This document shows, in pieces, positions 52,632 through 62,010 of a DNA stretch of 64,000 nucleotides; within the stretch, counting starts at the first letter, position 1, and each line of letters begins with the position of its first letter. The notes below the pieces were generated by a model. The model was not told the DNA's origin, did no database searches, and saw only the letters and a program-made list of their open reading frames with translations. The position numbers were made by a program, and so were the translations under genes. Source of the stretch: Kitasatospora sp. SUK 42 (GTDB taxonomy: Bacteria > Actinomycetota > Actinomycetes > Streptomycetales > Streptomycetaceae); the NCBI RefSeq assembly GCF_015776785.2, contig NZ_LFMD02000003.1, positions 62,001 through 126,000 on the forward strand, read 5' to 3'.

Positions 52632-53920
52632 GCGGCGGCCCGTCCCCGGCTGCCGGGCTCGGTCAGCACCATGGCGCTCTGGAAGCCGCCGAAGCCGCTG
52701 CCGACCGTGAGGACGTCGGACACGGCCACCGAACGGGCCTCCAACGGCACGTAGTCGAGGTCGCACTCCGGGTCGGGCTCGCGCAGGTTGGCGGTGGGCG
52801 GCACCACGCCGTGCCGGATGGCGAGGGCGCAGGCGGCGATCTCCAGGGAGCCGATGGCGCCCAGCGAGTGACCGATCATGGACTTGATGCTGCTGACCGG
52901 GGTGCGGCGGGCGTGCTCGCCGAGGCTGAGCTTGAAGGCCGCGGTCTCGTGCCGGTCGTTCTGGCGGGTGCCCGAGCCGTGGGCGTTGACGTAGTCGATC
53001 TCCGACGGGTCGGTCCGGGCCTCCGCCAGTGCCGCCCGGATCGCCTCCGCCATCTCCCGTCCGTCGGGGGACAGTCCGGTCATGTGGAAGGCGTTGCAGC
53101 GGGCCGCGAACCCGGCGATCTCGGCGTAGACCTCGGCGCCCCGGCGGCGGGCGTGCTCCCGCTCCTCCAGAACGAAGACCGCGGCGCCCTCGCCGAGGAC
53201 GAAGCCGCGCCGGGTGCGGTCGAAGGGCCGGGACGCCTCGGCCGGCCGGTCGTTGTAGGGGCTGGTCGCCTTGATGGCGTCGAAACAGGCCACGGTGATG
53301 GGCGAGATGGGGGCCTCGGTGGCGCCGGCCACCATCACGTCGGCGGTGCCGTCCACGATGAGGTCGGCGGCCCGGCCGACCGCGTCCAGGCCGGAGGTGC
53401 AGCCGGTCGACACCAGGGACACGGGGCCCTCCGCCGCGATGCGGTCGTGCGCGACCTCCGCGGCGATCGAACTGGGGACGAAGTAGTCGAACAGGTGTGG
53501 CACCGCGTAGGTGTGGTCGACCAGCCACCGGCTCCCGCTGTCGCTGACGACGACGTACTCGTTCTCCAGACTGGTGGTGCAGCCGACGGCACTGCCGATG
53601 ACGACGCCGACCCGGGAACGGTCCAGGGCATCCGGGTCGATGCCGCTGTCCTGGATTCCTTCGCGGGCGGCGACGACGGCGAATTGCGCGGCCCGGTCCA
53701 TCCGCCGGATCTGCCGGGGCGTGAGCCCTTCCGCCGCCGGGTCGAAATCGCATTCCGCCGCCATTCGGGACCGGAACGGCGAGGGGTCGAACGCGGTGAT
53801 GGTGCGGGTGGCGGTCCGACCGGACGTCAGCAGCTCCCAGAACGGCTTCACACCGATCGCACCAGGTGCCACGATCCCGATTCCGGTGATGACCGCGCGG
53901 CGATTCTCCGGCGCTCTCAT
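52628..53920 (-). CDS. Type II PKS ketosynthase (KS-alpha)
   Basis: 430 residues from ATG 53920. Condenses malonyl units on the ACP. Catalytic residues are all present: C174 in [10 protein letters not shown], histidine in [12 protein letters not shown], and the second histidine in [12 protein letters not shown]. Starts with [15 protein letters not shown] as usual. First gene of the minimal PKS and divergent from the SARP activator, with a 750-bp region between. Confidence 0.96.
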   Translation of the reverse strand: MRAPENRRAVITGIGIVAPGAIGVKPFWELLTSGRTATRTITAFDPSPFRSRMAAECDFDPAAEGLTPRQIRRMDRAAQFAVVAAREGIQDSGIDPDALDRSRVGVVIGSAVGCTTSLENEYVVVSDSGSRWLVDHTYAVPHLFDYFVPSSIAAEVAHDRIAAEGPVSLVSTGCTSGLDAVGRAADLIVDGTADVMVAGATEAPISPITVACFDAIKATSPYNDRPAEASRPFDRTRRGFVLGEGAAVFVLEEREHARRRGAEVYAEIAGFAARCNAFHMTGLSPDGREMAEAIRAALAEARTDPSEIDYVNAHGSGTRQNDRHETAAFKLSLGEHARRTPVSSIKSMIGHSLGAIGSLEIAACALAIRHGVVPPTANLREPDPECDLDYVPLEARSVAVSDVLTVGSGFGGFQSAMVLTEPGSRGRAAA

Positions 53921-54672
53921 TCCGCCCCTCCCTTTACCTTCGGTCGTTCATCCGCATTCTCTGCTCCGGTCCCGACGCTGCGGATCTCCGGGCCGGCGTC
54001 AGCGGTAATGTCCACGGAGGGATCGTGCGCGGACCGGCTCGCATTCGGCTCAATGGCCCGTGGAGGGTCGTCAGGGGGCCCGGCGGCGGCTCCGGAAGCG
54101 GCCCTGACGTCCGATCCGGTCGTCCGGTGGGACGCTCCCCCGTTCGAATCCCGCTGGAGGACCACTCGAACAGGCGGGCACACGAGGCCCGTTGGCCGGA
54201 GACTACGCCTGCGCGGCGATGCGGCCCGGGGCCGGGAAGGCGGTGCCCACGCCGGTCGTGGCGGGTGGCGGACGTGGCGGTGGCGGCGGGAAGGGATCGC
54301 TCGGCGTTCGAACTGTCGACCCCTGCCGAAGGACGGAACCCACGAGCTGGCGAGCACCGAGCGGCGACCGCGGCCGCGCGCCCGCCGGATCGAATATCCG
54401 CCACCGCCTGATCGGTTGGACTTTACGGGAACTTTTCCTTCGACAGGAAATACCAAACCAGACAAACGGGACATCTAGCCCTTTTGTCAGCGATTCCGCC
54501 CGTCACCTCCGGGCCCGCTGCCCGTCATTGACCAGGTGTATTCAAGGACTTACGGTGAAGTCACGACGATCACCTGATGATGAGGTGCGTGCTCGATCTC
54601 ATCCGGAGCGCCCCCAACCCTCCGCTTCGAGCACGACAAGATGCCAGGACCCACCTGAACAGGAGGAACATC
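53921..54672. other. 750-bp divergent regulatory region of the PKS cluster
   Basis: Separates KS-alpha from the SARP gene. Includes an AT-richer stretch (about 54440-54500) and the SARP promoter candidate. Reading frames across it are Arg/Pro-rich and lack ribosome sites; no gene is called. No clear SARP heptamer direct repeat was found by eye. Confidence 0.5.
54528..54556 (+). promoter_or_regulatory. Candidate promoter of SARP gene
   Basis: TTGACC (54528-54533), 17-base spacer, TACGGT (54551-54556), about 115 bases before the start codon. Confidence 0.4.
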
Positions 54673-56631
54673 TTGGAGTTCCGGCTTTTGGGCCCCGTCG
54701 AGATCCTGTGGCGGGGGCGCAACATCATGCCGACCGCGCCCAAGCCGCGTCAGGTCATATCCCTGCTGATACTGCGGCACGACACCGTGGTGCAGGCGCC
54801 CGAACTGATCGACGAGCTATGGCCCGAACTCCCGCCCCCGAGCGCGGTCACCACCCTCCAGACGTACATCTACAAGTTCCGCAAGCTCCTACTGAAGCAG
54901 GGCCTGGGGAACCTCCTGCAGACCCAGCCGGGCGGCTACATCCTCAGCATCCCGGAGGACAGCCTCGACGTCAGCCTCTTCGAGCGGGAGGCCGAGCGGG
55001 GCCAGGAGCTCCTCCTGCGGAACGACTCCACGGCGGCGTTGGAGAGCTTCGAGCGGGCCCTGGCCCTGTGGCGGGGCCCCGCCCTCGCCGACGTCGAGAC
55101 CGGCGGACGGCTCTTCTCCTACGTGACCCGGCTGGAGGAACTGCGCTTCCGCATCCTCGAACTGCGGATCGAGGCCGACCTGGAGACCGGCCGGCACCGC
55201 GAACTCATCAGCGAGCTCAAGGCGCTGGTCCTGGCCCACCCGCTGCACGAACACCTGCACGGGCTGCTGATGGTGGCCCTGCACCGGTCCGGCCGCCGGC
55301 ACGAGGCACTGGAGGTGTACCGGATCCTGCGCCAGAAGATGATCGACGAGCTGGGGCTCGAACCGGGCAGCGACCTCGCCCGGCTCCAGTACACCCTGCT
55401 CTCCGACTCGCCCGCCGAACCCCCGGAGCCGCGCGGCCCGCAGCCCGCACCGGTGGCGCCCGCCCTCGCCCCGGCCGGCGAGCGCACGCCCGCGCCCGCG
55501 CCCGCCCCCTCCCCCACCCTCCTGCCGCCCGCCGTGGTCTTCCCGGCGCCGCCCCTCGCGCCGCCGGAGTCCATCGGGATACCCGCCCAACTGCCCGCCG
55601 GACTGGCCGGGTTCGTCGGCCGGCAGGCCGTCCTCAAGGAGTTGGAGGCGGCGCTGCGCGAGCCGGACGGCCCCGAGGCCCACGGCACCGCGGCCCGCAT
55701 CGGCGTGATCAGCGGATCGCCCGCGATCGGCAAGAGCGCGGTGGCCGTGCACCTCGCCCACATGCTCCGCACCCGCTTCACCGACGGACAGCTGTACGCG
55801 GACCTTCGCGGCTCCTCCACCGAGCCGCGCGACCCCGCCGAGGTGCTGCGCGGCTTCCTGCGGGCCCTCGAAGTCCCGGCCTCACGCATCCCGGAGAGCC
55901 TGGAGGAGTGCGGGGCGCTGTTCCGCTCCCGCACCTCCGGGCGGCGCATTCTGGTGCTGCTGGACGATGTCGAGTCCTCGGCCCGGATCCGGCACCTGCT
56001 GCCCGCCGACCCGCGCTGCGCGCTGCTGGTCACCAGCCGCCGCCGGATGGCCGCCCTGGTGGAGGCCGAGCACGTCGAACTGCACGCGCCGCCCCGGGAG
56101 GAGGCCCTGGAGATCCTGGCGGCCCTGGCCGGCCGCCAGCGCGTCGAGCGGCAGCCGGAGGCCGCGCTGCGGATCGTCGAGTTGCTGGGCCGTCACCCCC
56201 TCGCCCTGCGCTGCGTGGGCGGGCGGCTCGCGGCGGGGCCGGGCCTCTCGCTCGCGGTGCTCGCCGACCGGCTCGGGGCGACGCCCCGGATCCTGGACGT
56301 GGCCCGGCTCGGCGAGCTGGACGTGCGCTCCCGGTTCGAGGCGAGCTACCACGGGCTGACCAGCGCGGAACAGGAGGTCTTCCGGCTGCTCAGCGAGGTG
56401 GACGAGACGCCGTTCACCGCGAGCCGGGCCGCCGAGCTGCTGTGCCGCCCTGCCCAGGACCTGGAGACCATCCTGGAGGAGCTGGCGGACCACCACCTGC
56501 TGGCCACCGACCGGTGCGGGGACGGGATCGGCCGCTACGTCTTCGACCGGCTGGCCCGCGCCTACGCGCGGGAGCGGCGGGAGGACGCGCTGGTCGCCCG
56601 GCCGCTGGTCCAGCAGGCGGCGGTGCGCTGA
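54673..56631 (+). CDS. AfsR/SARP-family pathway regulator with NB-ARC domain
   Basis: 652 residues from TTG 54673, supported by AGGAGGA six bases upstream. Residues ~1-95 are an OmpR-like winged helix (MEFRLLGPVEILWRGR, PRQVISLLILR, TYIYKFRKLL); ~100-245 are the BTAD (EALEVYRILRQKMIDELGLEP). A Pro/Ala linker (~255-305) leads to a P-loop ATPase of the NB-ARC kind (GSPAIGKSA, LVLLDDVES, LLVTSRR). The TPR tail of full AfsR is absent. Likely activator of the PKS cluster. Confidence 0.92.
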   Translation: MEFRLLGPVEILWRGRNIMPTAPKPRQVISLLILRHDTVVQAPELIDELWPELPPPSAVTTLQTYIYKFRKLLLKQGLGNLLQTQPGGYILSIPEDSLDVSLFEREAERGQELLLRNDSTAALESFERALALWRGPALADVETGGRLFSYVTRLEELRFRILELRIEADLETGRHRELISELKALVLAHPLHEHLHGLLMVALHRSGRRHEALEVYRILRQKMIDELGLEPGSDLARLQYTLLSDSPAEPPEPRGPQPAPVAPALAPAGERTPAPAPAPSPTLLPPAVVFPAPPLAPPESIGIPAQLPAGLAGFVGRQAVLKELEAALREPDGPEAHGTAARIGVISGSPAIGKSAVAVHLAHMLRTRFTDGQLYADLRGSSTEPRDPAEVLRGFLRALEVPASRIPESLEECGALFRSRTSGRRILVLLDDVESSARIRHLLPADPRCALLVTSRRRMAALVEAEHVELHAPPREEALEILAALAGRQRVERQPEAALRIVELLGRHPLALRCVGGRLAAGPGLSLAVLADRLGATPRILDVARLGELDVRSRFEASYHGLTSAEQEVFRLLSEVDETPFTASRAAELLCRPAQDLETILEELADHHLLATDRCGDGIGRYVFDRLARAYARERREDALVARPLVQQAAVR

Positions 56632-56810
56632 GGCGCGTCCGGCAGGTCCCGCCGGGCCCGCGACGGCGGTCAGCGGCTGTCGAGGCATCCTCCACAGCCG
56701 GCCGTCAGGCTCGGCGGCACGCGTCCGCGGCTGCCGCGCGCAGACGCCCGGGCGGAGTGCCGGACACCCCGCCCACCGATCCGCCCACACGAGACGAGGA
56801 CGATCCCGCC

Positions 56811-57182
56811 ATGCCGAACGAAGAGCACGTGTCCCCCGAAGCACCCGGCGGCGCCGAGGTGACGTTCGTCAACCGGTTCACCGTGCACGGGCCGGCCGAG
56901 GAGTTCGAGGAGGTCTTCGACCGCACCTCCGCCTTCATGGCCCGGCAGCCGGGATTCGTCCGGCACACCCTGCTGCGGGAGGTGGACGACCCGGCCGGCT
57001 ACGTGAACCTCGCCGTGTGGCGGGACCGGGACTCCTTCCGACGTGCGGTGGGGCACCCGGACTTCGTCCCGCACGCCACCGCGCTGCGGTCGCTGAGCCG
57101 GAGCGAGAACGGGCTCTACGCGGCCCGGCTCTCCCGGCCGGCGGCGGACGGGACGGACCGGCCGGTCAGGACAGATCCTTGA
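56811..57182 (+). CDS. Antibiotic biosynthesis monooxygenase (ABM)-like protein
   Basis: 123 residues from ATG 56811. One ABM ferredoxin-like domain: [54 protein letters not shown]. In aromatic polyketide clusters such cofactor-free enzymes oxidise anthrone-type intermediates to quinones, or act as cyclases. Same strand as SARP; the end overlaps the convergent aminotransferase by 17 bases. Confidence 0.85.
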   Translation: MPNEEHVSPEAPGGAEVTFVNRFTVHGPAEEFEEVFDRTSAFMARQPGFVRHTLLREVDDPAGYVNLAVWRDRDSFRRAVGHPDFVPHATALRSLSRSENGLYAARLSRPAADGTDRPVRTDP

Positions 57183-58275
57183 GCACCTCGCGCAGGGCCT
57201 CGATCACCCGGTCCTGGGCGTCCGCGGTCAGCGAGGGGTACATCGGCAACGAGAAGATCTGACCGGCCAGCCGCTCGGTCACGGGGAGCGAGCCCTCCCC
57301 GTGACCGAGGTGGGCGAAGCCGGTCATGGTGTGCACCGGCCACGGGTAGCTGATGTTGAGTTCGATGCCCCGGGGCCGCAGCGCTTCGATGATCTCGTCC
57401 CGGCGCGGGTGGCGCACCACGTGGACGTAGTACACGTGCTCGTTGCCGGGGGCCGTCTCCGGGAGGACCAGCTCGGTGTCGGCGAGCCCCACGGCGTAGC
57501 GTCGGGCAATGTCCTGACGAGCCGTCACATAGCTGTCCAGGCGTCGGAGTTTGCGCCGCAGGATCTCGGCCTGGACCTCGTCCAGCCGGCTGTTGTGGCC
57601 GGGCAGAGCGGTCACGTAGTACCGCTCCTCCATGCCGTAGTAGCGCAGCCGGCGCAGCGCGCCGTCGACCTCGGCGTCGGAGGTGAGGACGGCGCCGCCG
57701 TCGCCGTACGCGCCGAGGACCTTCGTCGGGTAGAAGGAGAAGGCGGCGGCCCGGCCCATGGTCCCGGCCGGGCGGCCGTGATGACGGGCGCCGTGGGCCT
57801 GGGCGCAGTCCTCCAGCACGGCCAGGCCGTACCGCTCGGCGAGTTCCTCCAGCGGCGCCATGTCCACGCACTGGCCGTACAGGTGGACCGGCAGCAGGCA
57901 GCGGGTCCGCGGGGTGATGGCGGCCTCCACCTGGGAGACGTCCATCAGGTAGTCCTCGCCCACGTCGACGAAGACCGGGGTCGCCCCGGTGCCGACGATG
58001 GCGACCACGGTCGGGGCGGCCGTGTTCGAGACGGTGATCACCTCGTCCCCGGGCCCCACCCCGAGGGCCTCCAGGCCGAGCTTGACGGCGTTGGTGCCGT
58101 TGTCCACCCCGACGCAGTGCGGGACGCCGTGCCAGGCGGCGAACTCCTCCTCGAACGACCGGACGCCGTCGGCGAGGACCAGCCGGCCCGAGCCGAAGAC
58201 GGTGTCCACCGCGTCGAGGATGTCCTCCCGTTCCGCGGCGTACTCGTCCAGATATCCCCATACGCGAGTGGTCAC
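57166..58275 (-). CDS. NDP-hexose aminotransferase (DegT/DnrJ/EryC1)
   Basis: 369 residues from GTG 58275. PLP enzyme transferring an amino group to a keto-sugar nucleotide. The PLP lysine is K185 in [16 protein letters not shown]; also [24 protein letters not shown] and EDCAQAHGA. Closest in feel to 3-aminotransferases (DesV/TylB type). With the N-methyltransferase gene next to it on the same strand it indicates an N-methylated aminosugar. Position of amination (C3 or C4) is inferred, not shown. Confidence 0.92.
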   Translation of the reverse strand: MTTRVWGYLDEYAAEREDILDAVDTVFGSGRLVLADGVRSFEEEFAAWHGVPHCVGVDNGTNAVKLGLEALGVGPGDEVITVSNTAAPTVVAIVGTGATPVFVDVGEDYLMDVSQVEAAITPRTRCLLPVHLYGQCVDMAPLEELAERYGLAVLEDCAQAHGARHHGRPAGTMGRAAAFSFYPTKVLGAYGDGGAVLTSDAEVDGALRRLRYYGMEERYYVTALPGHNSRLDEVQAEILRRKLRRLDSYVTARQDIARRYAVGLADTELVLPETAPGNEHVYYVHVVRHPRRDEIIEALRPRGIELNISYPWPVHTMTGFAHLGHGEGSLPVTERLAGQIFSLPMYPSLTADAQDRVIEALREVLKDLS

Positions 58276-58407
58276 AGGAACTCTCTTCCTTTCGTCTTCG
58301 ACAGGCTCCGACAAGCTCCGGCGGGCTCGGACGGGCGCCGGCAGGCTCCGATCCCAGCCGACGGCACTCGCATCCGTCTCGCACCCGGTTCGACACCGCC
58401 GCCGGTG

Positions 58408-59118
58408 TCAGTCACGGCGGGCGACGAACAGCCCCCGCGCCGTCCAGTCCGGCCGGAGGTACTCCGCCGGGCAGCCGGCGTCCGCGAACGCGGCCAGGTA
58501 CTCCTCCTGCGTGAACAGGGTGAGCAGGTCGATCTCGGTGAACTCCCGGATGCCGTCGGCCTCGCCGACCACGAACCGGACCTCCATGCGGGTGGTACGG
58601 CCGTGTCGGGTGGAGTGCGAGATCCGGGCGACGGTGCGCCGCTCGTCACTGGCGAGGTCACCGGCCACGTACCCGTCGAGGAACCGTTCCGGGAACCACC
58701 AGGGTTCGACCACCAGCACCCCGCCGGGCCGCAGATGGCGGGCCATCGCGGCGGCCGCCGCCCGCAAGCCGGCCAGGTTCGGCAGGTAGCCGATGGCGGT
58801 GAAGAGGCAGACCACCGCGTCGAAGCGGCGCCCGAGGTCGAACGCGCGCATGTCGCCCCGGTGCAGCGGCACCCCGGGGAGCCGGCGGGTGGCGCGCTCC
58901 AGCATCGCCGGGGCGAGTTCCAGGCCCTCGGTGTGGCCGAAGCGCCCGGCGAAGGTCTCCAGGTGGGCGCCGGTGCCGCAGGCGACGTCCAGCAGGGAGT
59001 CCGCCCCGGGCAGCCGTTCCCGGATCAGGCGGGTGATCTCGGCGGCCTCCGCGGCCCAGTCCTTGCCGCGCGAGCGGTAGACCAGTTCGTAGACCTCCGC
59101 CAGGTCCTGACCGTACAT
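58408..59118 (-). CDS. NDP-aminosugar N-methyltransferase (TylM1/DesVI-like)
   Basis: 236 residues from ATG 59118 with AAGGAG upstream. SAM motif LLDVACGTGAHLETFA (~residue 42), followed by the family-specific blocks HRGDMRAFDLGRRFDAV, FTAIGYLPN and VVEPWWFPERFLDGYVAGD, which match macrolide/anthracycline amino-sugar N,N-dimethyltransferases closely. Sits downstream of the cyclase and upstream of the aminotransferase gene on the same strand. Confidence 0.92.
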   Translation of the reverse strand: MYGQDLAEVYELVYRSRGKDWAAEAAEITRLIRERLPGADSLLDVACGTGAHLETFAGRFGHTEGLELAPAMLERATRRLPGVPLHRGDMRAFDLGRRFDAVVCLFTAIGYLPNLAGLRAAAAAMARHLRPGGVLVVEPWWFPERFLDGYVAGDLASDERRTVARISHSTRHGRTTRMEVRFVVGEADGIREFTEIDLLTLFTQEEYLAAFADAGCPAEYLRPDWTARGLFVARRD

Positions 59119-59130
59119 CGGACTCCTTCG

Positions 59131-59178
59131 ATGCGGGTGCGGGTACACGTGCGGGTGCGGGTAGGCGTGCGGGTGCGG
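59131..59178. repeat. GTGCGGGT short tandem repeats
   Basis: Four to five copies of gtgcgggt with small spacers between the methyltransferase and cyclase genes. Confidence 0.6.
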
Positions 59179-59195
59179 TCACGGGCGGCGGCCGC

Positions 59196-59975
59196 TCATT
59201 CGTCGACGATCGCCACCGCGCGGGACCAGCCGGCCCCGGCCCCGGCCACCTTGACGGGGAAGCAGGAGACCCGGAAGCCGTCCGGGCCGGGCAGCGCCTC
59301 CAGATTGGCGAGCCGCTCGATCTGGCAGTACTCGCGGTCCCGGCCGATCACGTGCGCGGGCCACAGCACCGAGCGGTCCCCGGTGGCCCGGTAGCGGGCG
59401 ATGATGTCGCCGAACGGCGCGTCCAGGCTGAACGCGTCCGTGCCGATGACCCGGACGCCGAGGTCCAGCAGCAGGTGGACGGCCGGCCCGTCGAGGCCCG
59501 CGAACTCGGTGAAGTACTTCGGGGTGCCCTGGTGGCGCTGGGCCCCGGTGTGCAGCAGGACGATGTCCAGCGGAGCGGGGCGGCGGCCGATCCGGGCGAA
59601 CTCCCGCTCCAGCCGGTCCGCGCCGATGACGCCGGTGGGCGCGTCGGTGAGGTCGAGGACCAGGCCGGGCCGCAGGAACCAGTCCAGCGGCATCCGGTCG
59701 ATGTGCCGCGGCACACCGTCGCCGTAGCCGGCCCGCGATCCGTAGTGGGAGGGCGCGTCCACGTGGGTGCCGGTGTGGGTGGTGAGGGTGAGGCGGTCCA
59801 GGGAGAGGAACTCACCGTCGGGCAGTTCGTCGGGGCCGACCTCGATGCCGAAGTGGGTGCGCATCTCCTCGCTCATGTGCACGGCACCCTCGCGGGGCGT
59901 GAGGACCTCGTGCTCCACGGGATCGGGTTCCCAGAGCGTGGCGTCCACCGGCGAGGACAGGTCGATGAGCCGCAC
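59196..59975 (-). CDS. Metal-dependent polyketide cyclase (PF04199 type, DpsY/MtmX-like)
   Basis: 259 residues from GTG 59975, with GGAGGT 6 bases upstream. The zinc-binding signature HTGTHVDAPSHYG (~residue 70) defines the kynurenine-formamidase-like cyclase family; also LIDLSSPVDATLWEP, VLLHTGAQRHQGTP and VIGTDAFSLDAP. In type II PKS clusters (daunorubicin DpsY, mithramycin MtmX) relatives assist late ring closure. The actual ring is unknown. Confidence 0.88.
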   Translation of the reverse strand: MRLIDLSSPVDATLWEPDPVEHEVLTPREGAVHMSEEMRTHFGIEVGPDELPDGEFLSLDRLTLTTHTGTHVDAPSHYGSRAGYGDGVPRHIDRMPLDWFLRPGLVLDLTDAPTGVIGADRLEREFARIGRRPAPLDIVLLHTGAQRHQGTPKYFTEFAGLDGPAVHLLLDLGVRVIGTDAFSLDAPFGDIIARYRATGDRSVLWPAHVIGRDREYCQIERLANLEALPGPDGFRVSCFPVKVAGAGAGWSRAVAIVDE

Positions 59976-59996
59976 AGGGCACCTCCATCGGGTCGG

Positions 59997-60038
59997 GGCG
60001 GCAACCTCGGGGCGGCAACCTCGGGGCCGCAACCTCTG
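59997..60038. repeat. 14-bp tandem repeat, three copies
   Basis: ggcggcaacctcgg twice exactly and once with two changes, upstream of the cyclase start. Confidence 0.75.
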
Positions 60039-60217
60039 GCCGGGGCCTCGGGTCTGAGCCGGCCACGGCGTCGGGCTCCGGATCCTCCCGGCCGGCTCCG
60101 GAACAACGGTGGAGCCGCGCTGGAGCCGGAGGCGGGCCCGGGCACCAGCCCGGCTCCAAGCGCGGGCGCGAACATCCGGGCAGCGTCCCGCGATCCCGCG
60201 GGCGAGGAGGGAGAACC

Positions 60218-60664
60218 ATGACGGACACCGTCAGCCCGGCGCAGCAGGCGTACCCGGCGCTCTGCGCCGACCTGGGGCACTTCTACGCCCGGCAGATGCA
60301 GCTGCTGGACTCCGGCGAGGCCGAGGCGTGGGCCGCCACCTTCACCGCGGACGGCCTGTTCGCGCCGCCGTCGCTGCCCGAGCCGGTCCGCGGCCGCGCC
60401 GCCCTGGCCGCCGGGGTGCGCACCGCGCACGCGGCCCTGGTTGCCGGGGGCGAGGTCCGGCGGCACGTGCTGTCCACGGCGGCGGTGGAGCACCCGGCGC
60501 CGGACGGCTCGGTGCGGGTGCGCTCGTACGTGCAGGTGGTGGCGACCCGCCGGGGCGAGGACCCCCGGCTGCTGCTGATGTGCGTGTGCGAGGACCTGCT
60601 GGTCGTCGAGGACGGGCAGTGGCGGGTGCGCGAACGGTACGTGACCCGCGACGACCGGCCCTGA
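60218..60664 (+). CDS. SnoaL/NTF2-like protein
   Basis: 148 residues from ATG 60218 with GAGGGAG upstream. Alpha+beta cone fold features: FYARQMQLLDSGEAEAWAATF, RGRAALAAGV, RHVLSTAAVEH and WRVRERYV. Such proteins act in aromatic polyketide pathways as cyclases, hydroxylases or dehydratases. It is the only plus-strand gene among minus-strand sugar genes. Confidence 0.82.
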   Translation: MTDTVSPAQQAYPALCADLGHFYARQMQLLDSGEAEAWAATFTADGLFAPPSLPEPVRGRAALAAGVRTAHAALVAGGEVRRHVLSTAAVEHPAPDGSVRVRSYVQVVATRRGEDPRLLLMCVCEDLLVVEDGQWRVRERYVTRDDRP

Positions 60665-60669
60665 GCACG

Positions 60670-60718
60670 GAGCGAGGCCCGGCGGAACGTCCTGGTGACG
60701 TTCCGCCGGGCCTCGCTC
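60670..60718. terminator. Strong bidirectional terminator
   Basis: A perfect 22-bp stem with CTGGT loop between convergent genes, left arm starting GAGCGAGGCCCGGCGG. Confidence 0.85.
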
Positions 60719-60744
60719 GTCCGGCCGCCGGCGCCGGCGTGCCG

Positions 60745-62010
60745 TCAGCGCAGCGAGTCCGCCGAGACGATGACGGGCTTCGGGAACGGCAGCACGAACC
60801 GGCCGCCGGCCCGCAGGAAGGCCTCCTCCTTGCGCAGGATCTCGTCGGCGTAGTTCCACGCCAGCATCAGGTAGACGTCCGGCGGGTCGGTCCGCGCCCA
60901 GTCGGGGCTGCGCACCGGGATGTGGGTGCCGGGCAGCACCTTGTCCTGCTTGAGGACGGTGGTGTCGGTGCAGTACGCCACCTCGTCCGGGCCGAGCCCG
61001 CAGATGTTGAGGATCGTGGTGCCCTTGGCCGACGCCCCGTACCCGGCGACCCGGTTGCCCTCCTCGACCAGGGACCGCACCAGGGTGGGCAGTTCCTCCC
61101 GGACGACCTGGACGCCGCGGACGAACTCCCGGTAGCCGGCCTCGCTGCCGAGCTCCGCCCGTTCCTCGTCCGCGATCAGCGCCCCGACGGTCGCGCCGAC
61201 CGGCCGCCCCTGCTCGGTGCGTCCCACGAACGCGAGAAGGGAACCACCGTGCACCGGGAGTCGCTGCACGTCGAACAGACTGAGGCCGTGCCGGGTGAAC
61301 AGCGTGTCCAGCGTGCGGACCAGGAAGTACGACAGGTGCTCGTGGTAGATGGTGTCGAACGCGTTCTTCTCCAACAGGTCGACCGCGTACGGGACTTCGA
61401 TGACGAACACGCCGTCGGACGCGAGCAGCTCCCGCACTCCGGCGAGCACCCCGGCGAGGTCGTCGATGTGGGCGAAGACGTGCCGGCCGAGGATGATCCG
61501 GGCCGGGCCGTGGTCCCGGCGGACGGCCCCGGCGGTGGCGGCGGTGAAGAACTCGGGCACGGTGGGGACTCCGAGCCGGTCGGCGGCGGCCGTCAGGTTG
61601 CGGGCCGGGTCCACGCCGAGCAGCCGGGCCCCGTGCGGGGCGAAGGCGGCGAGCTGCTGGCCGGTGTTGCTGCCGAGCTCCACCACCAGGTCGCCGGCGG
61701 CGAGGCCGGCCCGCTCCCGGCACAGGTCGGCGACCCTCGCCATGTGCCGGGTCATGGTCTCGGAGTCCGAGGTGACGTAGCTGTAGGTGCGGTACAGCAC
61801 CTCGGCGTCGACCACGTGGGTGACGCTCATCAGCCGGCAGGAGCGGCAGGACACCACGCCCAGCGGGTAGGCCGGCTCGTCCACGTAGGAGGCGGCCGGT
61901 TCCAGGAAGGCGTTGGCCAGCGGCACGTCGCCGAAGGAGACCACCTCCTGCCAGTCCGAGGCTTCGCAGACCCGGCACCGGGTGACCGGGCGTACGTTGT
62001 CGGGGTGCAT
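60745..62010 (-). CDS. NDP-hexose 3-C-methyltransferase (TylC3/EryBIII-like)
   Basis: 421 residues from ATG 62010, overlapping the dehydratase stop (TGATG). N-terminal zinc cysteines C12-x2-C15 (TRCRVCEAS) and VSCRSCRL; SAM motif VVELGSNTGQQLAAF (~108); HEHLSYFLVRTLDTLF and YGASAKGTTILN in the C-terminal part, all diagnostic for sugar C-methyltransferases. Adds the branching methyl to a 4-keto-2,6-dideoxyhexose. Co-transcribed with the 2,3-dehydratase and ketoreductase. Confidence 0.93.
   Translation of the reverse strand: MHPDNVRPVTRCRVCEASDWQEVVSFGDVPLANAFLEPAASYVDEPAYPLGVVSCRSCRLMSVTHVVDAEVLYRTYSYVTSDSETMTRHMARVADLCRERAGLAAGDLVVELGSNTGQQLAAFAPHGARLLGVDPARNLTAAADRLGVPTVPEFFTAATAGAVRRDHGPARIILGRHVFAHIDDLAGVLAGVRELLASDGVFVIEVPYAVDLLEKNAFDTIYHEHLSYFLVRTLDTLFTRHGLSLFDVQRLPVHGGSLLAFVGRTEQGRPVGATVGALIADEERAELGSEAGYREFVRGVQVVREELPTLVRSLVEEGNRVAGYGASAKGTTILNICGLGPDEVAYCTDTTVLKQDKVLPGTHIPVRSPDWARTDPPDVYLMLAWNYADEILRKEEAFLRAGGRFVLPFPKPVIVSADSLR

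Noticed and set aside
53917..54474. 185-codon minus-strand frame upstream of KS-alpha
   Set aside because: Arg/Pro-rich, no ribosome site, and runs into the KS-alpha start region; better seen as regulatory DNA.
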